Below, piece after piece: positions 27,346-35,631 of a stretch of 64,000 nucleotides of DNA. The stretch spans positions 1,364,001 through 1,428,000 of the forward strand of contig CBDANO010000005.1 in NCBI GenBank assembly GCA_965197665.1, read 5' to 3'. A program made the position numbers and the translations under genes. This DNA comes from CBDANO01 sp965197665. GTDB lineage: Bacteria; Chloroflexota; Dehalococcoidia; Lucifugimonadales; UBA3495. Position 1 is the first letter of the stretch. Every line of letters begins with the position of its first letter. The notes beneath the pieces are model-generated. The model made no database searches and was not told the DNA's origin. It worked only from the letters and a program-made list of their open reading frames with translations.

Positions 27346-27689
27346 CGACTTACCATCCACACGTGTAGAATGCTCAGGTTCCGAGCTAAACCGCAAATTA
27401 GAATAATACCATCCGTACCAAATAGCAAGAACTTTTTTGGTATTCCATCAATTGCGTGTGCATACAAGGGGGTCCGCACCGGATTTTGCGTGGAGCGTCG
27501 GGAGAGTAGGGGTACCGCGGGGTCTTGAGGGGTCTTCCGAAGGCCTTGCCGCGCCTGGGATGGTCCGCCCATGGCGGCGGATGAGCGACCGCGCCGGAGG
27601 CGGCGCGGGGCTTGCTAAGCATCCTGATTTCTTGTACTCTGTTGCCTGTTTCGAATCCTGTATGCTAAATCCCACAGGCGAGGAGGGGC
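27346..27689. other. 344-bp divergent intergenic region upstream of sodN
   Basis: It contains the minus-strand promoter listed separately. Toward sodN there is TTGCTA at 27612-27617 with TACTCT 17 bp downstream, a weak candidate promoter. No gene is supported; frames crossing it are shadows. Confidence 0.4.
27400..27428 (-). promoter_or_regulatory. Promoter for the exported repeat protein
   Basis: On the minus strand, TTGCTA (27423-27428), a 17-bp spacer and TATTCT (27400-27405). The start of transcription is expected near 27393, about 48 bases before the ATG at 27345. Confidence 0.5.
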
Positions 27690-28169
27690 ATGATGTTCAA
27701 CCCACTCGGTTTGTTAATAGCCGGAAAAGCGGAAGCCCACTGCGACATACCGTGCGGCATCTACGATCCCATCGCGGCGAAGATCGCCGCCCAGACGGTG
27801 CAGAAGATGGTGCTCCGAATCCAGGCCCTGGAAGGGCCCGGCCCCGACGCCGACGACGCGGCCCACCGGGACTACGCCAACAAACTGTGCCGCTACATCG
27901 CCGTTAAAGAAGAGCACGCCGAAATGGTAAAGAAGGAGCTCCGCATCCTATGGGCGGACTACTTCAATCCCACCCATCTTGAGGCTCACCCGGATATACA
28001 TACGACTTTCTGGAACGCGGAGAAGCTGGCCGGGCGAAATAGGCAGAACGTGGACATGGAGGCGGCCCAAGAGTTGGTGGCCGCCGTGGACCGGATCAGC
28101 GAGGTATTCTGGGCCACCAAGAACGTTACCTACAGTGATCCCAACGCCGCCGTGCGCTACGGCAGCTAA
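27690..28169 (+). CDS. sodN: Nickel-type superoxide dismutase precursor
   Basis: 159 residues with the start at ATGATG, preceded by GAGGAGGGG. After a 16-residue leader ending AGKAEA comes HCDIPCGIYDP, the nickel hook HCxxPCGxY of NiSOD: His1 and the two cysteines bind nickel once the leader is cut off. The remaining length of about 143 residues is somewhat longer than Streptomyces SodN (about 117), but the four-helix pattern (AAQTVQKMVLRIQ.., YIAVKEEHAEMVKKELRILW, AQELVAAVDRISEVF) fits. The enzyme converts superoxide to oxygen and peroxide. The leader peptidase gene, usually sodX next door, is absent from this window. A strong hairpin follows the stop. Confidence 0.92.
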   Translation: MMFNPLGLLIAGKAEAHCDIPCGIYDPIAAKIAAQTVQKMVLRIQALEGPGPDADDAAHRDYANKLCRYIAVKEEHAEMVKKELRILWADYFNPTHLEAHPDIHTTFWNAEKLAGRNRQNVDMEAAQELVAAVDRISEVFWATKNVTYSDPNAAVRYGS

Positions 28170-28261
28170 CCCTAGCGGACGCTCAGGCCGCCGCCGTTAC
28201 CCTCCGGGAGCGGCTGCTATTAACGAATCGCCCCAGACCCGCCATGGACCTTGGCAAGAAC

Positions 28262-28296
28262 GAAAGCGGCCCCGGTTGAACCCAGGGGCCGCTTTC
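28262..28296. terminator. Bidirectional hairpin between sodN and hemB
   Basis: A 12-bp perfect stem (GAAAGCGGCCCC with GGGGCCGCTTTC) and an 11-base loop lie between the convergent sodN and hemB genes. The U-tract is poor on either strand, but position and stability suit a shared terminator or transcript-end stabiliser. Confidence 0.65.
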
Positions 28297-28352
28297 CTAT
28301 TGGCCTCTCCCTGCTCCGAAGTTCACCGGCGCACCCGGCCTCCGCGACGGAC

Positions 28353-29333
28353 CTATCCTTCCCGCAACCATTGGGCCGCTTCTTTGGCGTGGTAGCTGAG
28401 GATGATGTCGGCGCCGGCGCGCTTTATGGCCGTCAGCAGTTCAAGGGTCACCAGCTTTTCGTCGATCCACCCTTGACGCCCCGCTGCCTTGACCATGGAG
28501 AACTCGCCGCTCACGTTGTAAGCAGCCAGCGGGTGGTCGAAACGCTCCCGGGCCCGGTGGATCACGTCCAGGTAAGACAGGGCCGGCTTCACCATGACGA
28601 TATCGGCGCCCTCGGCGATGTCGCCCTCGATCTCCCGCATGGCCATTCTGGCGTTGGCCGGGTCCATCTGGTAACTGCGTCGGTCGCCGAACTGGGGCGT
28701 CGAGTCGGCGGCTACTCGGAAGGGGCCGTAGAAGGAAGAAGCGTACTTGGCGGCGTAGCCCATGACCGGCAAGTCGGTGTAGCCTTGGTCGTCCAAGGCT
28801 TTTCTAATAGCCCAAACCTGACCGTCCATCATGGCGGAAGGAGCAACCATGTCGGCCCCGGCTTGGGCGTGGGACAACGCGGTCCGGGCCAGCAGTTCAA
28901 GGGTGCGGTCGTTGTCCACTTTTCCGTTCTCGACGACGCCGCAGTGTCCGTGGTCAGTGTACTCGCACATGCAGACGTCGGTGATTACCATCATTTCCGG
29001 CGAGTGGCGCTTGATAGCCCGCACCGCCTCTTGGATGATGCCCTCGGGGTCATAGCCCTCGGTCCCCAGGGGGTCCTTCTCCGCCGGCAATCCAAATAGG
29101 AGAACTGCGGGAATACCCAGACCGGCCACCTCGCCCACTTCCTCCGTAAGCCGGTCCAGCGATAGGTGAAAGCAGCCCGGCATCGGTTCAATGGGCTCCC
29201 GCAAGTCATTCCCGTGGGTAACGAACATAGGGTATACGAACTCAGATGGGGAAAGGCGGGTCTCCCGGGCCATGCGGCGCACGGATTCTTGCTCTCTTAG
29301 GCGGCGCATCCGCGAGTCTGGAAAGCTGGCCAT
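28353..29333 (-). CDS. hemB: Porphobilinogen synthase (5-aminolaevulinate dehydratase)
   Basis: 326 residues with a strong GAGGAGGAG site before the ATG. TDVCMCEYTDHGHCG has the zinc-binding cysteine triplet, and both Schiff-base lysines are visible, in MGYAAKYASSFYGPFR and MVKPALSYLDVI. HemB condenses two 5-aminolaevulinates into porphobilinogen. It is the last gene of the minus-strand haem cluster. The 13-base run GTCTCCTCCTCTA, the complement of this ribosome-binding region, occurs twice about 60 bp apart upstream (near 29336 and 29399). Confidence 0.96.
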   Translation of the reverse strand: MASFPDSRMRRLREQESVRRMARETRLSPSEFVYPMFVTHGNDLREPIEPMPGCFHLSLDRLTEEVGEVAGLGIPAVLLFGLPAEKDPLGTEGYDPEGIIQEAVRAIKRHSPEMMVITDVCMCEYTDHGHCGVVENGKVDNDRTLELLARTALSHAQAGADMVAPSAMMDGQVWAIRKALDDQGYTDLPVMGYAAKYASSFYGPFRVAADSTPQFGDRRSYQMDPANARMAMREIEGDIAEGADIVMVKPALSYLDVIHRARERFDHPLAAYNVSGEFSMVKAAGRQGWIDEKLVTLELLTAIKRAGADIILSYHAKEAAQWLREG

Positions 29334-29439
29334 GAGTCTCCTCCTCTAATAAATGGCGGTTGGCGCTCCTCAGCGTCCTCAAGGGGAGCGTTCCGGTAGT
29401 CTCCTCCTCTATATAGTGGGCGACCGGCTTGGCTTGTTG

Positions 29440-30972
29440 CTAGTCATTGCGAAAATAGTCCACGAGAGCGGCAGCCAGTCCTTCGACGTTGTGGTCCCGG
29501 GCTACCAGATCGACCGTCAAGCCAAACTCTTTGGCCGTCGCGGCGGTGGTCGGGCCGATGCAAGCTATCACGCTGGAATGAAGGAGCGAGTGTTCGCCGT
29601 TCAGGGCTTGCACCAGATTGCGCACGGTGGACGAGCTGGTGAAGGTCACCACGTCAACGCCCTCATCGAGAACCTCTTTGGCGCGGCCCTCGATTCCAGG
29701 GGGGGCCACAGTCCGGTAGGCGGCCACTCGTTCCACCCGGGCGCCCAACTTGGCCAGCCCTTCCGCCAAGGCGTCTCTGCCGATGTTGGCACCGGGAAGA
29801 AGTACCGGAACACCCGCCCAATCTCGACGGCAGAGGTCCTCAATCACGGCTTCGGAAACGGAGGAGGCGGGCACGAAATCGGCGATGATACCCCAACTCT
29901 TCAAAGCCTGGGCAGTGGCCGGCCCGATGGCCCCTATCTTGGACCCGGCAAAGGCGCGGGCGTCCCGGCGCCCGGCTTGGTGTCCCAAGCGGGAGAAGGT
30001 CGCTTCCACAGCGTTGACGCTGGCAAAAATGACCCAACCAAAGTCCCCCAACCGGGCCAACGCCGCGTCCAACTCGGTGAAGTCCTCCAAGCCGGCGGTC
30101 TGGATGGTTGGAAGTTCCAAGGGTTCGGCGCCCAGGTCCTCCAACAGGCCGCGCAGCCGGGACGCCTGGGTCCGCGACCGGGTGATCAGCACCCTCTTTC
30201 CGAACAGGGGCCGGCGGTCGAACCAGCGGAGTTCCTCTCTCAGCGTCACGACCTCGCCGATGACGGCGGCGATGGGCGGGGACAGTCCGGCCCCCCGGCC
30301 ATTTGCCACGATGTTTTCTAGCGTCCCGATGATTGTCCGCTGCTTTGCCCAAGTGCCCCACTGCACCAGGGCTGCCGGGGTGTTGGCGTCCATACCGCCC
30401 CGGCGCAGAGCTTCTACAATTGGGTCCATTTCCGCCCATCCCATCAGCACGACCAGGGTGCCGCCGGTGCGGGCAAGGGTCTCGCCCAACGCCTGCCACT
30501 GGAAGGATGGTTCCGTCTTGGACGGGTCTTCGCTGCCGCTAACCACGGTGAAAGCGGATGAAATGTTTCTATGGGTGAGGGGGATCCCCGCGTAGGCCGC
30601 CGCGCCAACGGGAGAAGTTACTCCGGGTACTACCTCGAAGGGAATGCCGCGCTGGGCCAGAGCCTGGGCTTCCTCCCCGCCGCGGCCGAAAACGAAGGGG
30701 TCGCCGCCCTTTAGTCGCACCACGACCAGCCCGGCCTCGGCCCGGTCAACTAAGAGTTGATTGATTTCCTCTTGTCCCAGGGCTTGGCGGCCCCGCTCCT
30801 TGCCTACGAACACTCGCTCGGCGGGTACCGGCGCCGCTTCCAGCAGCGACGAGTCCAAGAGGCGGTCGTAGACTACCACTTGGGCCCTTTCCAGGCAGCG
30901 CAGCGCCTTCACGGTAATCAACCCCGGGTCGCCGGGGCCGGCCCCTACCAGATAGACTCTACCGGAGGTCAT
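29440..30972 (-). CDS. cobA-hemD: Fused uroporphyrinogen-III methyltransferase and uroporphyrinogen-III synthase
   Basis: 510 residues from ATG at 30972, which overlaps the hemC stop as ATGA; this coupling decides the start. Residues 1-240 are the SUMT methyltransferase (GRVYLVGAGPGDPGLITVKA, then RLKGGDPFVFGRGGEEA and VVPGVTSPVGAAAYAGIPLTH), which makes precorrin-2. Residues 255-510 are HemD, the cyclising synthase (RVLITRSRTQASRLRGLLED and FTSSSTVRNLVQAL). The fusion makes two consecutive steps on one chain and commits flux toward siroheme and, here, probably haem. It lies between hemC and hemB. Confidence 0.94.
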   Translation of the reverse strand: MTSGRVYLVGAGPGDPGLITVKALRCLERAQVVVYDRLLDSSLLEAAPVPAERVFVGKERGRQALGQEEINQLLVDRAEAGLVVVRLKGGDPFVFGRGGEEAQALAQRGIPFEVVPGVTSPVGAAAYAGIPLTHRNISSAFTVVSGSEDPSKTEPSFQWQALGETLARTGGTLVVLMGWAEMDPIVEALRRGGMDANTPAALVQWGTWAKQRTIIGTLENIVANGRGAGLSPPIAAVIGEVVTLREELRWFDRRPLFGKRVLITRSRTQASRLRGLLEDLGAEPLELPTIQTAGLEDFTELDAALARLGDFGWVIFASVNAVEATFSRLGHQAGRRDARAFAGSKIGAIGPATAQALKSWGIIADFVPASSVSEAVIEDLCRRDWAGVPVLLPGANIGRDALAEGLAKLGARVERVAAYRTVAPPGIEGRAKEVLDEGVDVVTFTSSSTVRNLVQALNGEHSLLHSSVIACIGPTTAATAKEFGLTVDLVARDHNVEGLAAALVDYFRND

Positions 30973-31913
30973 GCTCCGGAGCTCAACTCGGACCACTCGA
31001 CTTCCAGGAACGCGCCCCCGCCCCGTTCGGCTACGGCCAGGTAAGCGTCGCTGGCCATTTGCAGCGGGTCCAAGGCCAGCCCTTCCAGCTTGGCTCGAAA
31101 GGCCTTCTCACCGTCTGGAGAGCAAATGAACACGGTCATTAGCATCAGTTCCCCGACGCACCGGGCATAGGCGCCCACGGGGAGCTGGCAGCCGCCGCCC
31201 AGCTTTTCCAGGAACGCGCGCTCGGCGGTGACAGCGAGCCGGGTATCAACGTGGTCTATGGACCGCAACATATCCCGCATAGGGTCATCGTCGGCCCTTA
31301 TCTGGACGGTCAAAGCTCCTTGGCCGGGCGGCGGCACGAATCTTTGAGGAGACAACCACTCGGCAATGTGGTCGGTCAGGCCCAGCCTGGCCAGTCCCGC
31401 CGCGGCCAGAATGGTCCCGTCGAAATCTTCCCCTTGGGTCTTTTGGATCCGGGTTTCCACGTTACCGCGAATGGGCAGGGCCTTCGCTTGGGGGCAAAGG
31501 TTCTTGAGCAGGGCCTGCCGCCGGGGGCTGCTGGTACCGATGCGGGCCCCCTCGGGCAACTGGGACAGGGAGCAACCCCAGCGGTTGAGTAGGACGTCGC
31601 TGGGGTCCTGGCGGCGTACCATCGCCCCCAAGTCCAACCCCTCGGGAAGTTTGGTCGGCATATCCTTGAGACTGTGAACGGCCATATCCAACTCGCCGCT
31701 CAAAAGCCGGCGCTCGATCTCCTTGACGAATATGCCCAAGCCCAGCTCCGCCAAGGGCGCATCGCGGTGGATGTCCCCTTGAGTGCTGACTTTCACCACT
31801 CGAAAGTCGACGTCGGGGTACCGGGGGCGCAACTGGGCCAGCGCCTCCTCGTTCTGACGAAGGGCCAGGGGGCTGCCGCGGCTCCCAACTTTTATGACTT
31901 GGCGTGTTACCAC
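30969..31913 (-). CDS. hemC: Hydroxymethylbilane synthase
   Basis: 314 residues with a GTG start. IKVGSRGSPLALRQ, VVRRQDPSDVLLN-like substrate loops, RIGTSSPRRQALL and the cofactor cysteine in GGGCQLPVGAYA are all present. HemC polymerises four porphobilinogens into the linear tetrapyrrole using a dipyrromethane cofactor attached to that cysteine. It is followed by the cobA-hemD fusion with a 4-bp ATGA overlap. Confidence 0.96.
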   Translation of the reverse strand: MVTRQVIKVGSRGSPLALRQNEEALAQLRPRYPDVDFRVVKVSTQGDIHRDAPLAELGLGIFVKEIERRLLSGELDMAVHSLKDMPTKLPEGLDLGAMVRRQDPSDVLLNRWGCSLSQLPEGARIGTSSPRRQALLKNLCPQAKALPIRGNVETRIQKTQGEDFDGTILAAAGLARLGLTDHIAEWLSPQRFVPPPGQGALTVQIRADDDPMRDMLRSIDHVDTRLAVTAERAFLEKLGGGCQLPVGAYARCVGELMLMTVFICSPDGEKAFRAKLEGLALDPLQMASDAYLAVAERGGGAFLEVEWSELSSGA

Positions 31914-32076
31914 AATCGCGGCCTACTTCTTTAATACCATTAAGCCGCGGCCCGGAAGAGCGGGCCGTTATCCAGCACGTGCGGCCTTCCACCCGAGGCA
32001 GCCGCGGCCAACAAACTTACTATGGGCCGGTAATAGACTTGGGACGGGCAATTGACCGGCGTCGAAAGAAGATGGC

Positions 32077-32796
32077 TCATTCCAAAATCTCAGTCGGCCT
32101 GAGGCGGCATCCTTCCGGTTGGCACCTATCGACCCTGGGGCACAGGTCCGAGTTGCTCCCATCCAGCAAGTCCGAGAGCATGGCGGCCAAGGCGTCGCCG
32201 CAGCGGCCGCCATGAACGAGGCTGAGCAGTTCCGGCGTTAAGCAGCACTGCCACCTCTGGGGGTCGACCGCCGCGCCTTGGGTCTTAACCCGACTCCGGG
32301 CTTGCGACATGATTCCGCTCAGGTCGGCCCACTCCAAGGCCGGGCTGGCGCTGAGGGAATGTCTCAACTTGCGGGCCAAAGCCGGGCTGGCCCCTCCCGT
32401 CGATATGGCCAGGGTGACCGGGCCGCGATGGATAACGGAGGGAGCAATGAACGTGCACTGAGATGGCTCGTCCACTACGTTCAGGAGCACTCCCAGGTCT
32501 TGGGCTTCCCGGGATATTCGTTGATTGACTGAGCGCGCGTTGGTGGCGGCTATGGCCAGAAAGGCTCCCGCCAAGTCCCCGGGGTAATACTCGCGGGCGT
32601 GCCACTCCAACTCGCCCGATTGGGACGCCGACCGGATGGGTCCGGTCACTTGGGGGCTGACCACGGTAACTTTTGCCCCGGCGGCTTTCAGCTTGGCGAT
32701 TTTGCCCTCCGCCGTCGCTCCACCCCCCAAAACAACGCATCGCTTCCCTTGGAGGTCGAGAAACACCGGATAGTAGGAGGGCGCGTCTAATTCCAT
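32077..32796 (-). CDS. Precorrin-2 dehydrogenase (siroheme synthase N-domain) with Cys-rich tail
   Basis: 239 residues. The N-terminal Rossmann part reads YYPVFLDLQGKRCVVLGGGA, VTVVSPQVT and NVVDEPSQCTFIAPSVIHRG, the signatures of the CysG/Met8/SirC NAD-dependent precorrin-2 dehydrogenase, which may also insert iron. After the dimerisation helices a tail of about 65 residues holds six cysteines (WQCCLTPELL, HGGRCGD, then DLCPRVDRCQPEGCRLRP). This is unusual for the family and could bind a metal or Fe-S cluster. It starts 4 bp after ahbA-ahbB stops, so the two are co-transcribed. Confidence 0.88.
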   Translation of the reverse strand: MELDAPSYYPVFLDLQGKRCVVLGGGATAEGKIAKLKAAGAKVTVVSPQVTGPIRSASQSGELEWHAREYYPGDLAGAFLAIAATNARSVNQRISREAQDLGVLLNVVDEPSQCTFIAPSVIHRGPVTLAISTGGASPALARKLRHSLSASPALEWADLSGIMSQARSRVKTQGAAVDPQRWQCCLTPELLSLVHGGRCGDALAAMLSDLLDGSNSDLCPRVDRCQPEGCRLRPTEILE

Positions 32797-32800
32797 GTTT

Positions 32801-33850
32801 CTAAGGTAGGCTCACCGGGTCCGCGTACGCCGCTTCTTGGTACCGGTCATAGTCCTCTACGAAGTAGCGCACCCGCGTCTTCTTATATTCCCTCGTGCTG
32901 TACAGAAGCAGCCGGTCGGTAATGCCCGTCGCCTCGCCGATCTCCGCGGCGATCTCCTCACACGCTTCTTGAGAAGTGGCGTGAACCATGGTGAAGTGGG
33001 TGTAGGGCCAATCGGGGAAGGTGGGCCTCTCGTAGCAGTGAGTGACGGCTTGGTGCTGGGCCATCTTTGAGCCTACTTCCTGGGACCGCTCCGCCGGCAC
33101 CTTCCACACGACCATCGCGTTGGCCCTAAACCCGGAGCGGCGGTGGTGCAATACGGCGCTAAATCGCCGCATAATCTTACGCTCTTGGAAGCTCTCGGCT
33201 AGCCGGAACAACTCCGAGACGCTCATGCCTAGCCGTTGCGCCATTGGGTCGAAGGGCCGCGGCTCCAAGGGCAGGTCTTCCTGCAACTCGCGAATAGCCG
33301 CCTTATCCGACTCCGAGACCGGTACCGGTCTGTTCCAGTCTTTGGCCGAGGGATCGCTGCCGCCGTCGGGATTGAAATTATAGGAAGACCCCTTTTGCTG
33401 CACCATGTCGAAATTCACGCCTATCTTGAAGAAGCGAATCGTGGGCATGACCCTGGCGGTCAACGCGCCGGTCTTGGCGGCCATTCTTTCCACAGTGGCT
33501 TCCAAATCTTGCTCCGGAGGGACCGCCACGGTGAACCACAGGTTGTAATAAGACCCCTCGCGGGCGTAATTGTGGCTCACGCCGGGGTGTTGGTTTATGT
33601 AAAGGGCAGCCTCGTGGAGCTTGTCCGGTTCGTAGGCCATAGCCGCCAGCGTAGTTTTGTAACCGAGGCGGCGGGTGTCGAAGATGGCGCTGACTTGCCG
33701 CAGCACGTTGGTCCGTTTGAGTTCGGCTAGTCGATCGAGGACATCTTGCTCACTGATTTCCAACTGGCCCGCCAGATCCAAGTAAGGCCGGTCGACCATG
33801 GGAAAGACGCCCTGCACCAGGTTCAAAAGCTTCCGGTCGATTAAGTCCAT
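32801..33850 (-). CDS. ahbAB: Siroheme decarboxylase, AhbA-AhbB fusion (AsnC/Lrp-like fold)
   Basis: 349 residues made of two AsnC-type units. The first is a winged-helix start (DLIDRKLLNLVQGVFP) followed by a ligand domain (VSHNYAREGSYYNLWFTVAV). The second begins near residue 183 (SDKAAIRELQEDLPLEPRPF) and continues with VTHCYERPTFPDWPYTHFTM. The NYAREG/CYERP histidine-tyrosine regions are typical of siroheme decarboxylase rather than a transcription factor. AhbA and AhbB are usually separate subunits; here they are one chain. They decarboxylate siroheme to 12,18-didecarboxysiroheme on the alternative haem route. Neighbouring siroheme genes support this. A d1-haem NirD/L/G/H role is the main alternative. 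Confidence 0.87.
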   Translation of the reverse strand: MDLIDRKLLNLVQGVFPMVDRPYLDLAGQLEISEQDVLDRLAELKRTNVLRQVSAIFDTRRLGYKTTLAAMAYEPDKLHEAALYINQHPGVSHNYAREGSYYNLWFTVAVPPEQDLEATVERMAAKTGALTARVMPTIRFFKIGVNFDMVQQKGSSYNFNPDGGSDPSAKDWNRPVPVSESDKAAIRELQEDLPLEPRPFDPMAQRLGMSVSELFRLAESFQERKIMRRFSAVLHHRRSGFRANAMVVWKVPAERSQEVGSKMAQHQAVTHCYERPTFPDWPYTHFTMVHATSQEACEEIAAEIGEATGITDRLLLYSTREYKKTRVRYFVEDYDRYQEAAYADPVSLP

Positions 33851-33920
33851 CTTGGTCAGCTATCCCTCCTGAGTTCTTGGTCCGGAGCGGCTAAATCGTT
33901 GGTCAAGCCAGGGCCTTGAC

Positions 33921-34535
33921 CTATTCCGTGGCTACCGGCCGGCGCTCTTCATGCGACTCGGTGACGCCCACCAACACCCGATCCGCCAGTTCCAGAATCC
34001 GGCCCCAAGCATCCGGCGGGGCCGAGTCCAACACCATGCTTCGGAAGAATATGAATGCTTCCACCGAGTCCTTGAGGGCCACACCCCTTTCGACCATCTC
34101 GGAACCATACTGACGCCCCAGCAAATAAGCCTCGGCGAGGGCCTCTTGGCGTTGGGGCCGCTGAAGTGGTTGCTGGGCAAGCAAGGAGAGAAGCCGCCGC
34201 CCGAACAAGCGCATGCGGTCGTGGCCATCCGAGTCGAGGTTCTGGTACCAGGCTTGCTGGAGCACGGTTTCTTGGTGCAGCCGGCGCCGTATGCGCCGCA
34301 GGGCGGAGCCTTCCAGGGCCGCATTGTTCTGGGAAAGCGGCTGAGGCGCGCTGCCGTCGACGAAAGTCGCCAAGTCCTCGCGCAAGAAGCGGCGGTGGCC
34401 TCCCGGAGTGCGGTAGACCTTGAGGAAGCCGCCGTCGGCCCACTGGCGAAGGGTTGACTGACTCACGTCCAGCAGGCGGCAAGCGTCGCCCAGAGACAAC
34501 CAACGGTTGCTATCGTCTATCCGGACTTCGACCAT
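33921..34535 (-). CDS. MerR/excisionase-type HTH regulator
   Basis: 204 residues. Residues 10-58 are a helix-turn-helix of the MerR/excisionase type (LSLGDACRLLDVSQSTLRQW, then VYRTPGGHRRFLREDLATF). The remaining 140 residues are helical and resemble an RsbR-like sensory domain (AEAYLLGRQYGSEMVERGVA). It lacks the cobalamin-binding motif of LitR-type regulators. It starts the minus-strand haem cluster, 70 bp ahead of ahbA-ahbB. Three helically phased decamers lie just upstream of its start, so it may regulate itself and perhaps the haem genes. The ligand is unknown. Confidence 0.72.
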   Translation of the reverse strand: MVEVRIDDSNRWLSLGDACRLLDVSQSTLRQWADGGFLKVYRTPGGHRRFLREDLATFVDGSAPQPLSQNNAALEGSALRRIRRRLHQETVLQQAWYQNLDSDGHDRMRLFGRRLLSLLAQQPLQRPQRQEALAEAYLLGRQYGSEMVERGVALKDSVEAFIFFRSMVLDSAPPDAWGRILELADRVLVGVTESHEERRPVATE

Positions 34536-34540
34536 AATAA

Positions 34541-34570
34541 ATCTACCGAAATCTATAGAAGTCTACACAA
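34541..34570. repeat. Three phased decamer repeats (RTCTAnnnAA)
   Basis: ATCTACCGAA, ATCTATAGAA and GTCTACACAA follow one another without spacer at a period of 10 bp, one helical turn. They sit between the promoter and ATG of the HTH regulator, about 6 to 35 bases before the start codon. This looks like an operator array. Confidence 0.6.
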
Positions 34571-34587
34571 TATGTATCGACCCCAAG

Positions 34588-34616
34588 AGGCTATCACATG
34601 GGTAGGCCGGAGTCAA
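34588..34616 (-). promoter_or_regulatory. Promoter for the HTH regulator and haem cluster
   Basis: On the minus strand, TTGACT (34611-34616), a 17-bp spacer ending TGA, and TAGCCT (34588-34593). Transcription would start near 34581, placing the three decamer repeats in the untranslated leader. Confidence 0.45.
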
Positions 34617-34740
34617 TCGAGATAATCCGCCCTGGTGCGACTAAAAGTGGTTGGGATTAATTCCAAAAGTCCCTTCTCCCTGAGGGGAGGGAACTTTTCA
34701 ACACCCTCTAAGATTTTGCGGGCCATACTTTAGAATGGCG

Positions 34741-34769
34741 TTGTAGCGAAAAGTCCACCGTGCTATAGT
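34741..34769 (+). promoter_or_regulatory. pcm promoter, extended -10
   Basis: TTGTAG (34741-34746), 17 bp, then TGC-TATAGT (hexamer 34764-34769). The whole module closely resembles the one at 40944-40972. Start of transcription near 34776, leader about 17 bases. Confidence 0.55.
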
Positions 34770-34792
34770 GGCCGCGTTGTGGGGTTGTGTGC

Positions 34793-35443
34793 ATGGAGAA
34801 ACACATAGAAAAAGACAGAAGGAAGCTTTTCAGTAACCTTAGACGCAATATCCGGTGCGAATCGGTAATAGATGCCATGGAGCGGGTTCCCAGGGAAAAG
34901 TTCGTGCCGCCCGAAAGCCGGCGTATGGCCTACCAAGACATACCCCTGAGCATAGGAGAAGGTCAAACCATATCCCAACCCTACATGGTTGCTTTGATGG
35001 CCGCCGCGCTGGCCCTTCAAGGCCACGAAAACGTGCTGGAAGTGGGCGCCGGCAGCGGGTACCAAGCGGCGGTGCTCTCCCTGCTCGTTCCCCGCGGGCG
35101 AGTAACCACAGTGGAGTTGGTGCCGGTCCTGGCCGATAGAGCGCGGGGCCTGCTTAGGGAGTTGGACTACCGGAATGTAAGCGTTGAACAATCAGGGGCC
35201 GCCCTGGGGTGTCCGGCCCAAGCCCCCTTCGAGGCGATCGTGGTGGCTGCCGCCGCCCCCAAGCTTCCCGAGTCCCTGGTGTCCCAACTATCCTCCGGCG
35301 GCCGGTTGGTTATCCCGGTGGGGCCTCAGGAGCAGCAAGAGTTGCTGCTGGTCCTCGGTACCGGCAGGCCTTGGGCGGTGCGAATGCTGGGGCCGTGCCG
35401 GTTCGTACCGCTCATTGATCAAGAGGCCTTCTCTCGAAATTAG
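34793..35443 (+). CDS. pcm: Protein-L-isoaspartate O-methyltransferase
   Basis: 216 residues from ATG at 34793 (a GTG lies two codons earlier). VPREKFVPPESRRMAYQDIP, then ISQPYMVALMAAAL, and the SAM-binding VLEVGAGSGYQAAVLSLL are diagnostic. The enzyme methylates isoaspartyl residues in aged proteins so they can revert. It lies alone with its own promoter, and mscS follows 185 bp later. Confidence 0.94.
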   Translation: MEKHIEKDRRKLFSNLRRNIRCESVIDAMERVPREKFVPPESRRMAYQDIPLSIGEGQTISQPYMVALMAAALALQGHENVLEVGAGSGYQAAVLSLLVPRGRVTTVELVPVLADRARGLLRELDYRNVSVEQSGAALGCPAQAPFEAIVVAAAAPKLPESLVSQLSSGGRLVIPVGPQEQQELLLVLGTGRPWAVRMLGPCRFVPLIDQEAFSRN

Positions 35444-35491
35444 CGGCCGCTTGGCCTCCAACGGGCTTCATCCGCCGCCGTCAAACCCCGA

Positions 35492-35500
35492 TGTTATAAT
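35492..35500 (+). promoter_or_regulatory. Extended -10 for mscS
   Basis: TGT followed by a perfect TATAAT. No good -35 is seen at 16-18 bp, which is tolerated by extended -10 promoters. The transcript would start near 35507. Confidence 0.5.
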
Positions 35501-35631
35501 TTTTTCGTCTGAAACGGTCCGCCGCGGCAAATCTGCGCGCCATCCGCCCTTGGCGTCACAGGCGGGCCACGGAAAGAAAGACAGGAGAAGCAAGAAGTGC
35601 CAGCGTCCCGCATCGGAGGTCAGGTCGAGTG

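Noticed and set aside
32801..33850. AsnC/Lrp-type transcription regulator
   Set aside because: Two fused AsnC-like units next to siroheme genes, with siroheme-decarboxylase-type histidine/tyrosine blocks, fit AhbA-AhbB better.
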